Assembly: GCA_029204225.1 (NCBI GenBank)
Contig: CM055100.1
Location: 14,030,538-14,094,537 of the forward strand
Source of the DNA: Diphasiastrum complanatum
Taxonomy: Eukaryota > Streptophyta > Lycopodiopsida > Lycopodiales > Lycopodiaceae
Length of the DNA: 64,000 nt
Direction of reading: 5' to 3'
Part shown: one piece after another, positions 1-10,960 of the stretch
Position numbering within the stretch: the stretch's first letter is position 1
Layout: each line of letters opens with the position of its first letter
Position numbers and translations under genes: made by a program
Notes under the pieces: model-generated
The model's input: only the letters and a program-made list of their open reading frames with translations
Databases searched by the model: none
What the model was told of the DNA's origin: nothing

Positions 1-742
1 TGTTGGTAACATCACTTTTGGGCTGGGGGAGGTATTTGCATGTTTCAGCATGCATAGGCCTTGTAAAAATGTGCCCTCCTACAGATTTTTGGACGCTCTG
101 TTCTCGCACGTGTGAAGTTGAGGTGGCAATCATTTTGTTCACTTGTTCTCCCTCCGTACTGTGCTTTACAGGGCCTAATTTGGTGCATTGTAGATCAAGG
201 TATGGTCGTTTGAAATTTTGGCAGTTTTCTGAGCAAAATTGTCACAATCTGTAAATGTTCTAATTGCATGCTTGCTTTTTCCCTAAATTGTGGTACTGTG
301 TTTGTATGGATTGATTGCATGTTGACTCTGGAAGTGTTTCTGGCATGCATGAAAGATTTACAATCCTTTTGATTGGTCATATGCATGTGCTCTGACAGTT
401 TGTCACAAATTAGTGAATTAGGCTGACAATTTCCATAAAATTCAAATTTTACGTAAAAATTCCATAATGTTAAAAAAGCAGTTAATGTCACGTACTTTGC
501 ATGCAAGACTGACATTATGTTAGTAAAATTAGGAATCAAACAGTATGTCGATTTTTCGATTTCGATTAAATTCAAAAAATTTTAGTTTTTTCCAGTTTGT
601 TGAATTGTCTATGACATGAACTAAAGTTAGTGAACTGACCATAATGGAGTCAATTTTAGTCAGAATTGGTCAACTATATTGCACTTATAGTTAATAATAT
701 TATTAACTAAAATTAGTCATTTCCTGAAATTGATAATTCAAG
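1..742. other. No gene seen; GCATG-rich stretch and 22-bp palindrome
   Basis: No supported coding region; the open frames here are short and have no family resemblance. GCATG/ATGCAT motifs recur between about 36 and 505. A perfect 22-bp AT-rich palindrome centred on AATATT lies at 688-709, just before the gag remnant that starts at 743. The stretch may be the leader or LTR of that remnant, but no second LTR copy was found. Confidence 0.4.
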
Positions 743-1718
743 ATGGCCGAAGAAGCTGCAAATCAGATTGTGCCAAATCCCGCTACACCATCATATATGC
801 AGATTTGCCAACAGTTGAGTACGGCACTCAATGACATGAACCATCAGAATAATATGAGAGATCAGCAGATGGAAGTTCTTCTAAACCAGATTAAATTGTT
901 GTCTTTTCCGAACCTCAAGTTTCAACTTGAAACCTATTCGGGAGAGAAGAAGGAGAAGAAACCAGAAGTTGTGGAAGATTGGCTTGTTAAGTGGAGCCAT
1001 TACTTCAGTTGACACCGAATTCCTAATGAGAAGAAAATTACAAGTGTCGTGCTATTCTTATGTTGCAAGGCGTCGTCGTGGTGACGAGAGTGAAACCCAC
1101 GACCTGGAATGCTTTTGCGAAGTCCTTAAAAAAAGCTTTTGTAATAGCTGATGATGTCGACTACTACCAGAAATTTGTGAACTAAAAAATGGGTAGTAAG
1201 AGCCTAAACTCTTATATTCAGGAATTCATGAAACAAAATAGAGTTCCATCATTCGATCCTGAGTTGGCTTTATGGCAGTTTGTCCTAGGTTTGTCTGCCG
1301 ACTATCAAAACGAATGCAAGAGGAATGTGCTTCAAAGCCTCAAGGATTCTTTTCGGATAGAAAAAACATACGACTCCACGGTGGTGGCATCTAGGAAACA
1401 ACTTGAACAGATTCCAACCACTTTGAAATCCAAAAAGAGAAAGAAATGCTGTCCAGACTGAGCAAAAAAAATATTTTGTCGAATTGGATCAAATAGCGTA
1501 AGAACTCCAAAAACTGAAGCAGAAAAATTTGAAGAAATCTATGTCCCAGATGTAGGCTAAGAAAGAAAATCTCTATTTCATTTGTAATAAGCTTGGACAT
1601 ATGATAAAGATCACTGCTTATGGGATCAAGATTGACGAGGATAAAATCAAGATAGTGGTTGATTGGCCGATTCCACAAACTATGAGGCAAGTTAAATAAT
1701 TTTTGGGATGACACTAAA
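743..1718 (+). pseudogene. Ty3/gypsy gag-pol remnant, internally deleted
   Basis: A broken retrotransposon gag. The first frame (743-1012) runs into the motif VEDWLVKWSHYF, as in plant Ty3 gag capsid regions. A frame change follows, and the capsid continues at 1090-1460 (motif SYIQEFMKQNRVPSFD). A zinc-knuckle-like stretch near 1570-1615 (CNKLGH) has lost its flanking cysteines. It is followed directly by a peptide like the Ty3 RT/RNase H connection (IKIVVDWPIPQTMRQVK, about 1636-1697), with a stop where FLG would continue. Protease and most of RT are therefore missing between the two. It is non-functional and shows at least two frame changes plus a large deletion. Family assignment rests on motif resemblance only. 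Confidence 0.6.
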
Positions 1719-2993
1719 TACCTATCCTACATACAAGTTCCTTGCAGGCACTATCGTATGGGTGTTATCCGACGCACGACACAAGGCAATTGTTGGAACC
1801 TACAAATGTCACAGATCTATCAATAGCTCCATATCTAGTAAAAATGGGTTAGTCATTTTGTAGCAATTCAGGTACATACATTCCCCCTCTCTTAGGTTGT
1901 CCTTGTCTTTTGACACGTGTTTCTATTGGAGCATATATTTAAAAATTGTCCTATCTCTAAGTTTAAGCTATGCACCTGGATCGAAACATAGTATTGCAGT
2001 TACAAAATTCACCCAACAATCAACCAGTCATACAAATGATGATTGCCACAGTCATTCCACTTTCTTGCATGTATCATTTATATTATCTTCAAGCAAACAA
2101 TAGTCAGACAAGAACAGATAGCACAAAATGCTGAATAAGACTGAAATATAAAAGCTCACATATTAACCAATTTGTCAATTGAGATAGATAATCAATGAAC
2201 AAATGTAAGGGAAGATGAATATTCTCAACCTATAAGCGATAATTTCAACGAAGCTCATTAACTGCTTTTCATTGCATCAACACATGTGCCTGAATTAGGC
2301 ACTTCTCTATCATATTCCAGACTTAGTTCAACAGTCGGTCACATCTTTTTGAGTGGACCATATATTCTTCAAATTTCACATCTCCCTGCACCTGAAAAAA
2401 CACAAAAGCAAAAAGCAAAAAGAGAATAATAATAGATATCAGCATCTATCAAACAGACTTGATATAAGCTTTCCTGCTATGATTTTCCTTTCAAACGCTG
2501 TCACAAAGCACGATATAAGGCATGCTATTCCTCAAAGCCCTGTTAAACACACCACCCATCCCACTTCTCAGCTGAATATGCAGATAGCAAGTTCATACTA
2601 CTAATGATATGGCTAAATTCTTTTGTCAACAGGAACATCACTGGCTTCAAAATGGACTTAGTAGATCTTCAAAAATAAGCTACAACCAATAGTTGAAGAT
2701 CTTAATCACTCACTTGTAACGTGGTTAGGTACGTGTTTGAAACTGTCACTCCAGACTGCCTTATCCTTGAAAATGTGGAATAAGATTGGATGATCATCCA
2801 AGAAACACGACACAATGGGAAACTAATGTCTGCATTTTTATCTGGATAGATTTGGAATGTTATCAGTAGCTAAAAATCAACACGACAAAACTTTCAGTTG
2901 ATTTTGGAAGCACCAGCACATACATTTCATGAGGTATGCTTTTACAAATATTAAATTTTCTAGGTGAGATCAACAATCAGCTGAAATTGTAAG

Positions 2994-2996
<3 letters not shown>
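1719..2996. other. Intergenic, nothing recognised
   Basis: AT-rich sequence with stops in all frames at short spacing. No coding, RNA or repeat feature could be supported. Confidence 0.4.

Positions 2997-3080
<84 letters not shown>
2997..3080. repeat. Compound microsatellite (GT)17(GA)25
   Basis: Uninterrupted GT dinucleotides at 2997-3030 pass directly into GA dinucleotides at 3031-3080. The same GT-then-GA arrangement recurs at 42490-42579. An apparent open frame through it is only the translation of the repeat. Confidence 0.95.
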
Positions 3081-3083
<3 letters not shown>

Positions 3084-3630
3084 CTTCACCTCTTGGCTTC
3101 CACGTTCATGAGGTCACAACAAAACATTACTGCTTAGCCTGCTTTTGCAATCTTTCCATCGTGTCCAAAGCTTCTGGTTCGTGCTGCAACGTGTGGCTTT
3201 CCAGGATCTGCCATATATATCCCCGTCTGATGAACAATCTAAATGGCATCAACCAGTAAGCAAAGTGGGTAACTTTCAGCCTTGAACGTTTATACTGAAT
3301 CTCATATTGGGATGTGAACATAACTTCAATGAAAATAGAGACTGTATTATTTACAGCGCAAATTCCACGACTATAGAGTCAAAAATATGTGCCAGGAGGT
3401 CTTCTGCTGATCCATTTTGGTTTACAGCAAAGCATCCTTACATCCCAAAACATCAGTTGTTCATCTTTCTTTGTCTCTCAAAGAATAAAGCGCGTAATAT
3501 GCTAAGCTAGATAGTGTTGTGGGCGGGCCAGCTCAAGTGAAGTACCTTGTAATTTTATGATCAAAACAGGCAACAAGCTTCCGCCTTCTGGCATCTGATC
3601 CATGCGACAATTGATTGAAACCCCAGTATC
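3081..3630. other. Region downstream of the PPR gene, probable 3' UTR in part
   Basis: This lies immediately 3' of the minus-strand PPR stop codon. No further PPR, E2 or DYW motif was found in any minus-strand frame. Part is presumably 3' UTR; the polyadenylation site is not resolved. Confidence 0.35.
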
Positions 3631-5424
3631 TCAGCATACAGCCTCGAAATGTTTTCCCAAGTGGCAATCCATTTCTTTTCTTATAAATGCCTCATCATCG
3701 CCCCGGCCAGCCACAGCATACATATTTGATATCAATGCATAAGCAGAAGCATTGCCTGGTTCTAATTCTATGATGGAATCAAAGGCATGTCTTCCAATCT
3801 CCAGATTACCGTAAGTTCTGCATGCACCCAAAAGGGACATCCACAGTGCAACATTAGGTTGTATTGGCATTTTGTCAATAAATTCACGTGCCTCGAAGAG
3901 TTTCCCACAACGACAAAGAAGATCGACCATGCATGTATAATGCTCCAAACAAGGTGAGATGCTGAAATCATTAGACATATTCCAAAAGAAAGAATAGGCT
4001 TCATCCACTAAGCCTGCATGGCTGCATGCAGACAGAACACAAACCAATGTCACTGCATCTGGCTTCACTCCTTCCTGACACATCCTTTTGAAAAGACGGA
4101 GAGCATCCTCACCATACCCCTGTTGCGCGCATCCATCAATGATTGCATTCCATGACACAATATCCCGTTCTGTTAGCTTCGTAAACACTTGGATGGCTCT
4201 GTCTATGCGCCCACATTTGGCATACATGTCAATGAGAGCATTCCCAACAAACAAATTTGAATCAATCCCGCTTTGCACAAGCTGAGAGTGGATATATTCT
4301 CCCTTTTCCAGAGCTGCAGTGCCACCACATGCTTTCAGTACCCCCACATAAGTAACAGTGTTTGGCTTTAGGCCGTCTTTCAACATCTTCTTGAAGAGGT
4401 GGAGAACTTCCAGAAAATGGCCATGCTTAGCACATCCTACAATCATTGTATTCCATAAAACCACATCACGATCAGATAGGCCAAGAAAAACTTGGCGAGC
4501 GTCACGTATGTTCCCACATCTACTATACATATTGACAAGACTGCTGCCAAGGTGCACATCCAACTTCAAACCAGTTTTGAGGATCTGTGCGTGAATAGCC
4601 CTGCCTAGTTCTAGATCATCTACCCCACTGCAAGCTTTCAGCATGCATAAAAACGTAACCCTATCTGGTTTCAGCCCCTGTTTTTGCATCTTCTCAAAGA
4701 GCTGTAAAGCTTGTTGGACATGCCCATGCTGGACGCACCCTGCAATCATCGCTGTCCAAGAAACCACAGTGCGTCCAGGTAACCTGAGGAAGACTTTACG
4801 AGCCGCCTCAAAGCATCCGCATTTGCTATACATGTCAATAAGGGAATTTCCAATCAATACATCACATTCCAGTTTACTATTGATGATGTGAGCATGGATG
4901 AGCTTTCCTCGTGTTAGGTCTGCTATGCTAGCACATCCATTCAGAACAGCAGCATACGTTTGAGCATTTGGATTCACATGTGACTGCAGCATTTCAAAAA
5001 ACAATGCAATAGCCTGCTCACCTTGTCCATGTCTAACATAAGCTGTTATGATAGAAGTCCAAATGAATTTGTCTTTCTGAGGAAGCTTTTCAAATATCAA
5101 ACGCACTTCTTCCAAATTCTCACCCAAAGCGTACAAACGAATGAGATGGTTTCCGAGCAAACGATGCGAGAAAACTCCTCCTCTCACAATTAGCTTATGC
5201 ACCCGTCTGCCAACTTCCAGATCTTTTGTTTTGATGCACTCCCTTAACAGGCAGTATAAAAGATGAACAGGCAGCGGAACACCTTGCTGAGCAATAAGCT
5301 CTGAACTGCTAACAGCTTCTGCCAAAAACCCCTCTTCACAAAGTTCACTCACGCATCTCACCGGATCAAAATGCTCGGCCTTTCCACCCATTCTGCACAA
5401 AACAAATCCAAAAGACATTGGCAA
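3631..5424 (-). CDS. PLS-class pentatricopeptide repeat (PPR) protein ending in a truncated E domain
   Basis: A single intact 597-codon frame without introns. Known role of the family: organellar RNA binding, with PLS-class members mostly serving C-to-U RNA editing. The protein shows about five P-L-S triplets of roughly 101 residues. Repeated signatures include FIWTSIITAYVRHGQGEQA (about 120), VVSWTAMIAGCVQHGHVQQA (about 220), VVLWNTMIVGCAKHGH (about 321) and IVSWNAIIDGCAQQGYGEDA (about 422), each paired with NxLIDMYSKCG-type L motifs. An E1-like motif follows near 525-575 (NVALWMSLLGACRTYGNLE, then ELEPGNASAYALISNMYA). The expected E2/E+ and DYW deaminase parts are absent: the frame ends about 20 residues after E1. 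Editing by this protein would need a DYW partner in trans. The first Met is at 5424; a second at codon 12 is also possible. The N-terminus is not a strong transit peptide by eye, so targeting is unproven. Confidence 0.9.
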   Translation of the reverse strand: MPMSFGFVLCRMGGKAEHFDPVRCVSELCEEGFLAEAVSSSELIAQQGVPLPVHLLYCLLRECIKTKDLEVGRRVHKLIVRGGVFSHRLLGNHLIRLYALGENLEEVRLIFEKLPQKDKFIWTSIITAYVRHGQGEQAIALFFEMLQSHVNPNAQTYAAVLNGCASIADLTRGKLIHAHIINSKLECDVLIGNSLIDMYSKCGCFEAARKVFLRLPGRTVVSWTAMIAGCVQHGHVQQALQLFEKMQKQGLKPDRVTFLCMLKACSGVDDLELGRAIHAQILKTGLKLDVHLGSSLVNMYSRCGNIRDARQVFLGLSDRDVVLWNTMIVGCAKHGHFLEVLHLFKKMLKDGLKPNTVTYVGVLKACGGTAALEKGEYIHSQLVQSGIDSNLFVGNALIDMYAKCGRIDRAIQVFTKLTERDIVSWNAIIDGCAQQGYGEDALRLFKRMCQEGVKPDAVTLVCVLSACSHAGLVDEAYSFFWNMSNDFSISPCLEHYTCMVDLLCRCGKLFEAREFIDKMPIQPNVALWMSLLGACRTYGNLEIGRHAFDSIIELEPGNASAYALISNMYAVAGRGDDEAFIRKEMDCHLGKHFEAVC

Positions 5425-6044
5425 AATACCAAAGCCATAGCTAATCTTACTATTAGGTTAAGGCAGAAATTTTGCAGCCATATGTTTGCAAGCAATTACC
5501 TGTCAAACCTATCATCTGTTAAACTCGGTTACCCTAACCATGTCCAAAAACCCTTAAACTGAAACGACAAACAAAATACAAGTAGAGAAGCAGATATGGA
5601 TTGCCCTGCTTGAAAAATCACAACGTTGAGAGCTCATTTACATGGGCAAGGTGATCGCCCACCTCATCAGCAAACATCTTGAGCCAATAAATCGGTGCAT
5701 TTGCTCAGAGAAGATCCACCTTCAGGCATCTGACAAGAAAACAGATCGCAAATCCTGTGAATTAAGCATTAGCAATGGCATTGGCTTACAGCATGATTCT
5801 GCACTAAGGCCTTAAATTCTTGAATCTGCCAAAAACTTCAAGTTTCATTCAAAGAAACCCATGTCTTTTGCAAAAAAACTGTCCGATCGTGAAAGATAAG
5901 GCTCACTTTCACTCACTCGAGGTCAAAAGATCGTCGAATTGAATCAGATCGATATAGCTGATAGTTCGGATTGCCTTCGACAACTGTGTTCGATAGTTGT
6001 TTCTTGAGTTGGCTTCAATAGTTCGTCTATGTTGAGCAGAAATC
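5425..6044. other. Upstream region of the PPR gene, no other gene seen
   Basis: Presumed promoter and 5' UTR of the minus-strand PPR gene. No unambiguous TATA box could be assigned. No coding potential was recognised. Confidence 0.35.
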
Positions 6045-6288
6045 TGTTAGTGTTAGTGATTTGTTAGTGTTAGTGATTCTAGTATTTTTTTAAATTGTGC
6101 AACTGTACAAGAAATTATATATGGCAAATGAGATTGTGCAATTGCACAAGTACTTATATATAGCAAACGAATGGATCTAGATTAGCTATTGAATACATGA
6201 GAGATAGACAATGGATCTAGATTAACTATTGGATTCAGGAGAGATGACAATGGATCTAGATTAGCTATTGGATTACGGAGAGATGGCA
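6045..6288. repeat. Three adjacent short tandem arrays (2x17, 2x39, 3x39-40 bp)
   Basis: Two identical 17-bp units (TGTTAGTGTTAGTGATT) lie at 6045-6078. Two diverged 39-bp units starting ATTGTGCAA begin at 6094 and 6133. Three diverged units starting ATGGATCTAGATTA begin at 6171, 6211 and 6250. The units of the three arrays differ from one another, so this is three consecutive duplications rather than one satellite. Confidence 0.85.
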
Positions 6289-6995
6289 GAAATCCAACAC
6301 TAGTTAACAAGAAGCATTGACAGGTTGAAAAAAGAAAGAAGACACTCGTTAAAAGAGACTACCCAGATATATTAAAAATAAAAAAGAATAATTTGATGAA
6401 CCATTGAGGGAAGTTAGACTTATGAAAGGTGACCTTTGCATTGCTTTGTGATAACTCATTAACCTTTAAGATTGTAATGGTCAAAATAGCAATGTCAAGC
6501 CATAGACTTTTATTACATTTTCATAACAAAACGTGATGACGAACACTGGATCAACTAATTTTGGCCTTTGCTATAATCCATTTTTAAATACAGACATGAT
6601 AATTTTCAGATGTAATTATGACAACACAATATAGAATTCACACATATTTTGAGAGCCTCATGTTGTTTACAAAAAATATATTTAAAGAGCAGGAAAACAA
6701 TATGAAAATCTTGAAACATAGTATGGATTTATCATATATTTTGAAATTCTAATTAACATGCAACAAATAATACACATATGAAAATATAAATGAGAAAGTA
6801 CCACATGGACAAAGTAACAAAAATTAACAGTTACAATTTGAAATTATTTACATCTCACATATACATGGCATCAAAGCAAAGAAGGTTTTTGCATAAACAA
6901 CTACAAGATATTTTTATTTATAAAATAAATATATACATGGATTGGCAGATGCCCATTACAAAATATTTACATTGATTGGCACGGGCACCAATATG
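6289..6995. other. AT-rich intergenic DNA
   Basis: Strongly AT-rich with many stops; no supportable feature. Confidence 0.4.
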
Positions 6996-7165
6996 CTACG
7001 TGTCTTCAATATCCAAGTCTATATCTATATCACGTGTAACACGGGTATTGGAATTATCTGATTCTTCAGAAAATTGACCATATGAACCAGATTCCAAACA
7101 TTTCATATTCTTCAAATAGGCTTTAGTAAGATTTATATTTTTTGGAGTGTCAATCGATACAATGT
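6996..7165 (-). pseudogene. Acidic open-frame tail, unidentified (possible transposase C-terminus)
   Basis: A minus-strand frame of about 55 codons ends at the TAG at 6996-6998. Its C-terminal part is acidic (RVTRDIDIDLDIEDT), a composition seen at the ends of some hAT-type transposases. No diagnostic residue supports that reading. There is no Met near its open end, so if real it is the last part of a broken or spliced gene. Treat it as an unidentified fragment. Confidence 0.2.
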
Positions 7166-7168
7166 TTC

Positions 7169-8560
7169 AGCTCCCGAGCAGAGAATGTTGAACCCTTTCC
7201 GTACGCGTGCCTCCCTAATCGACGCGATCAAGAGGGCAAAGAAGGGACTTGGATCTCCAACCGGGTGAGTATCGATGTAGTACGGGCTTCGATCCAATGT
7301 GAGGGTTGAACTATGGATCTAAGATGGGATCTAAGCCTACCAAGGGTGTCAATGTTGGAGTTGGATCTAGAAGTGGAATGGCTTAGATGAGGGTGTGAGG
7401 CTTCTTCCTTGGGGTTTTTGGTTTTTGGTTGATCCTCTTCTTGGATCTTGGTATTTTGGATTATCTAGGCTCTTTTGGCTCTAGATCTTCTCCTCTTGAG
7501 AATTATCTTCTCAAGGGAGGGGAGCAATGAAAATAAAACCTACCTAATGGATCTTAATGATCTCATCCAAGTGAATTTCTAACACCTATTTTACTAATGT
7601 GTGATTTTGTGGATTAGATGGATGAAAGCATGAGCTAATGATCTTTCTAGAATGTGATAGCATGATTAAACAATAACATTCAAGCATTCATTCATCCACA
7701 AACAATCATACATGAGCAGAAAAGAGGGCTTCACAATGTAAGAAAGATACGAAAAGGCTTCTCTTCTCTCTCTCAATCTCTATTCTTAACAATGAAAAGT
7801 GAATAAAAAATGGTGTCACATCCCTACTTATAGACAAAGCTAGGGTTAAAGTTTTTGGTGCACCCAAAACCATGTGCCATAAGAACTTGAGTTTATAAAA
7901 AGTTCTAAACCAAATTGCATTTTTTAATACCTTGGGTCCTTTCTTATTTTAGGCCCATTGGAGTATAGATCTATTTTTACTTCTCGTGCCATAGGCTTAT
8001 GAGTACATTGCACCTTCTAAGGATGTCTGACGTTATATTACAAATAGATCTAAGTCTTTATGTCGACTCGGCTATGTTTTTATTCCCATCGCCATAAGAT
8101 ATGTTGGTGAGACGCTGGGCTTTATTTTCACTCGTTGTTCGGTCTGCGACTTCTTGACTTTTCTGGTATTGGCGTTCCCAGTACATATGGATTCTTGAAC
8201 TCCTTGGTGATTTGTCGATGCTCCTTAATGTAGGTTGTCGGCTCGATTCTTTCACTTGATATTCATTAGACTCTTTTAGCATGTAGCATTCGTTCGAAGA
8301 ATCTTCACTAGAATCTTCTAACATGCCCCCACTATAAATTTGGTGACAGTCCCTTGGCACTTGCGTATGTTTTTGACGTTGGCGTGCTTGGCGATGTGAG
8401 ATCGTGGCGAAGGAGGTGAAGAGGAGTATAGACAAGAGGGGGGTGAGAAGCTGCGAAAAGTGAGGGAAAAAATTTGAAGCGACAAATTGAGGTTGAGAGA
8501 GGGGGGGGGAAGAGACAAGAAAGGTGTATTTACAAATAGATAAAAGAAAAATAAAAAAAA
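7169..8560. other. Unclassified, probably old transposon-derived DNA
   Basis: It contains a 125-codon minus-strand frame (8058-8435), rich in Ser, Glu and Arg, without recognisable motifs, and a segment near 7350-7600 with repeated GGATCT words. It may be LTR-derived, but no terminal repeats or primer site were found to define an element. Confidence 0.3.
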
Positions 8561-8654
8561 TGAAATGAAATTAACGGTGAAAAACAGAAAAAATAAAAGT
8601 GCATCTCTTGATTCGCTTTTATTTTTTCTATTTTTCACCGTTCATTTCATTTTA
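8561..8654. repeat. Long near-perfect inverted repeat (hairpin), arms ~39 bp, loop ~16 bp
   Basis: The left arm (8561-8599) and right arm (8616-8654) are reverse complements apart from a 3-base insertion and one mismatch. Both contain the core AACGGTGAAAAA or its complement. The loop is 8600-8615. The hairpin ends about 50 bases before the chromovirus LTR. It could be a fold-back element, a small-RNA precursor-like hairpin or a replication-slippage product; the sequence alone cannot decide. Confidence 0.8.
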
Positions 8655-8702
8655 TCTTCTGGACTTCTTTTGATTCGTTTTTTTTTTTAAAAGATAAGAT
8701 AT

Positions 8703-9621
8703 TGTTGCGACGGCGCCTCAAAGGGCGCTAGGACTTGAGCCGTCTTCCCAACATGCGCTTAAGTCTAACATTCATCCATCATGCACTTACGTAAAATCCA
8801 ACTTAGAAAATGTAACAAGCTTAACCATTCAGACTTAAGAAAACTGGAATCCCAACCAACCCGAAAGCCAACTTAGAATCCGTCCCCAAAAGGCAACCAA
8901 AGGCAAAGACAAGCGACACATGAAACCCAAGGCATAGTGGTTGCCAAACTGACCAAATGGCATAGCGACGAGCCACACGTCGGTGACGTGGACCCTTAGG
9001 TGCCAACGATGCAAAAAGGTTGTAGTAAGGGTCCTTCCACTTGGACCAGTCCCGGAGGCGAAACCGAAATGGTAATTATCTCCAAGGATCAACTTCATTA
9101 AATTTGGAAGAGGTTACATTCATACATAGATTGACTGGTCTCGGGGCCACCAACACGTGCTCGGCATTGTTCCTGGCTCGCGCTGATAGAGGGAGCTGAG
9201 ACTTGGCGACTCGATTCCTGGTGCTGGTGGAGCTGTCCAAGTTTCTGTCTGCTTGACTCTCCCTATAGTTCTGGTGTGATTCGGTGCGCCTCCTCTGTCC
9301 TGGAATATAGTGTTGTCTGGTAAAGCACGCTTTTCTGGACTTAGTTTTTATTTTGCTGATTAAGCATGACAAGCCTGGAAGAATCAGTCTAGCTCCCGGA
9401 CATGGGTCCCATGAGCTGTCCCGACGGCAAAATCAACTTGGCTCCTGACTAGGCCATGACTCGAGCTCGAGAGCTAGCTCATGACTTGTAACTACTTGGC
9501 TGGCTCACCACAGGTTGAAGGCTCAGTCCTTGAATTCCTAACTTGCTCTGGGACCTTTAAGGAGTGTCACCCCTTAGAGTCTTATAGGGCACCTTGGTGC
9601 ACCTGAGTCAGCTTTACAACA
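8703..9621 (-). repeat. 3' LTR of a Ty3 chromovirus
   Basis: On the minus strand the LTR begins TGTTGTAAAGC at 9621, directly after a purine-rich tract (CTAGGGGAAGA), and ends at 8703. On the plus strand its ends read TGTTGCGACG and TTTACAACA, matching the TG...CA rule. Most of its length is collinear, with many substitutions, with the two LTRs of the nested element at 24959-26157 and 28477-29703. Shared landmarks include AGAGGTTACATT-like, CCTATAGT and GATTCGG segments and an identical TGTTGTAAAGC end. Open frames inside it are not genes. Confidence 0.75.
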
Positions 9622-9635
9622 TCTTCCCCTAGTTT
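9622..9635 (-). other. Polypurine tract of the chromovirus
   Basis: The minus-strand purine-rich run next to the LTR start marks plus-strand DNA priming in LTR retrotransposons. Its position next to the TG of the LTR supports the LTR boundary. Confidence 0.65.
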
Positions 9636-9899
9636 GAAAAAGTTGTTGTCCTCATCAAGGCCAAACTAGACCTAGGATGCATGGCATGGGCTTAATTCAC
9701 CGACCTTAACAACTTTAAATTAAAGATACCTTGGCAGTAGCATAGGAAAAGTGTAGATCAAGTTCACTTATGTAAAACCTATGTAAAGCTGCAAGTGATT
9801 TATTAACAAAACCAAAAAAGATACTTGGAAGTTCCTTGAACTTCAGAGTGGTCTTGAGTGTTCATGAAGACGACATGCCACCAAGTAGTGCATTGTGTG

Positions 9900-10957
9900 C
9901 CAATCTAGGAAAACAATTGTTGCGTTGATTTTTCTGCAGGTAATCTTTCAGTACTTCAGGGGCTCCCGTCTTAAGTTTGTCTTTGTACTCCCAAGAAGCC
10001 TCAATGAGTGGAACCCGTAGCCACTTCACTAGATATTCACGTTGAATGCCAGTTCGCTTTCTATGTGCTAATATTTGTTCTGGTACAAGTTGTCTCTTTG
10101 TATCCTCAAGTGTCGTTGGTGTGTGACGGAGTTCGTGTTGTCGATCAAATCGCTCATCTAGTTTGTATTGTTTTTCCAGTAGATCTGTTCACTTGGTTGT
10201 TATGTGCAAACTCAAGGATATCCAAGTAGCTGACCCAGTCGGATTGGTCCCAAGCGACATAATTTCGTAAATATTGTTCAATTTGTCGATTGACTCGCTT
10301 AGTTTTCCCATCTGTTTGAGAGTGATAAGCAATGCTGAAATAGTCTAGACAATTCCAAAACTTTCCTACAAATTTGGTGTCTCGGTCAAAAATAATCGTT
10401 CTAGACAGGCCATGGTATTTGAAAACACATCTGAAAAATAACTTTGCCACTTCTTGGGTTGTCACTGAACTCCTAGTTGGTACAAGGTGAGCTTGTTTTG
10501 AAAAACGGTCAACCACCACATAAACTAAGTCGAAATCTTGGCAACGTGGTAGTTGAATAATAAAATCCATGCTCACTGAGTCCCAAGGGTATGTTGGTAT
10601 TGGTAATGGCTGGAGTAGTCCTACTGGGGCTAACGGTTCCACCTTCACTTGTTGACATGTAGGATAGGATTGCACGTAGGATTCAACATTTGTCCACATA
10701 TCTGGCCAAAAGAAGCCTCTATTGAGAAGTTCATACATGTGATTCACCCCTGGATGTCCGGCGGCTAGTATGTCATGATGTTCTCTCAAGATTTTCTTCC
10801 TCAGGTTGATGTTGTCTAGGACGTATACTCTGCGTTGTTTATAAACAACCATTTTATCTTTCCAAGTGAGATGTTTACAAGGCTTTCTCAGTTGGAATTC
10901 GATCATTGAGTCCTTAGCCAACGCAGATGCCGAATAATCGTGTTGGAGGGTTTGCAA
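9900..10957 (-). pseudogene. Chromovirus integrase and chromodomain, defective
   Basis: The integrase frame covers 10154-10957. The zinc-binding part is HHDILAAGHPG followed by TCQQVK, in which the first cysteine of the usual CxxC pair is tyrosine. The core shows SVSMDFIIQLP (first Asp) and IIFDRDTKF (second Asp). The third catalytic residue, normally Glu in TDGQTE, is Lys here (TDGKTK). After a frame change near 10150, a chromodomain-like peptide follows at about 9920-10050 (REYLVKW, then IEASWE). This places the element among chromoviruses, whose chromodomains bias insertion into certain chromatin. The upstream end stops at about 10960, next to copia copy 1, so the remaining pol is absent. 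The copy is not active. Confidence 0.8.
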
Positions 10958-10960
10958 ATC

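Noticed and set aside
195-575. 126-codon minus-strand frame
   Set aside because: Composition looks non-coding and no family resemblance was seen.
2999-3259. Open frame starting in the (GT)n(GA)n microsatellite
   Set aside because: It is translation of a simple repeat followed by unrelated sequence.
8058-8435. 125-codon minus-strand frame, Ser/Glu/Arg-rich
   Set aside because: No recognisable motif or neighbour supporting a gene; kept only as unclassified sequence.
8821-9372. Overlapping minus-strand frames of 61-98 codons
   Set aside because: They lie inside the chromovirus LTR and have no motif.
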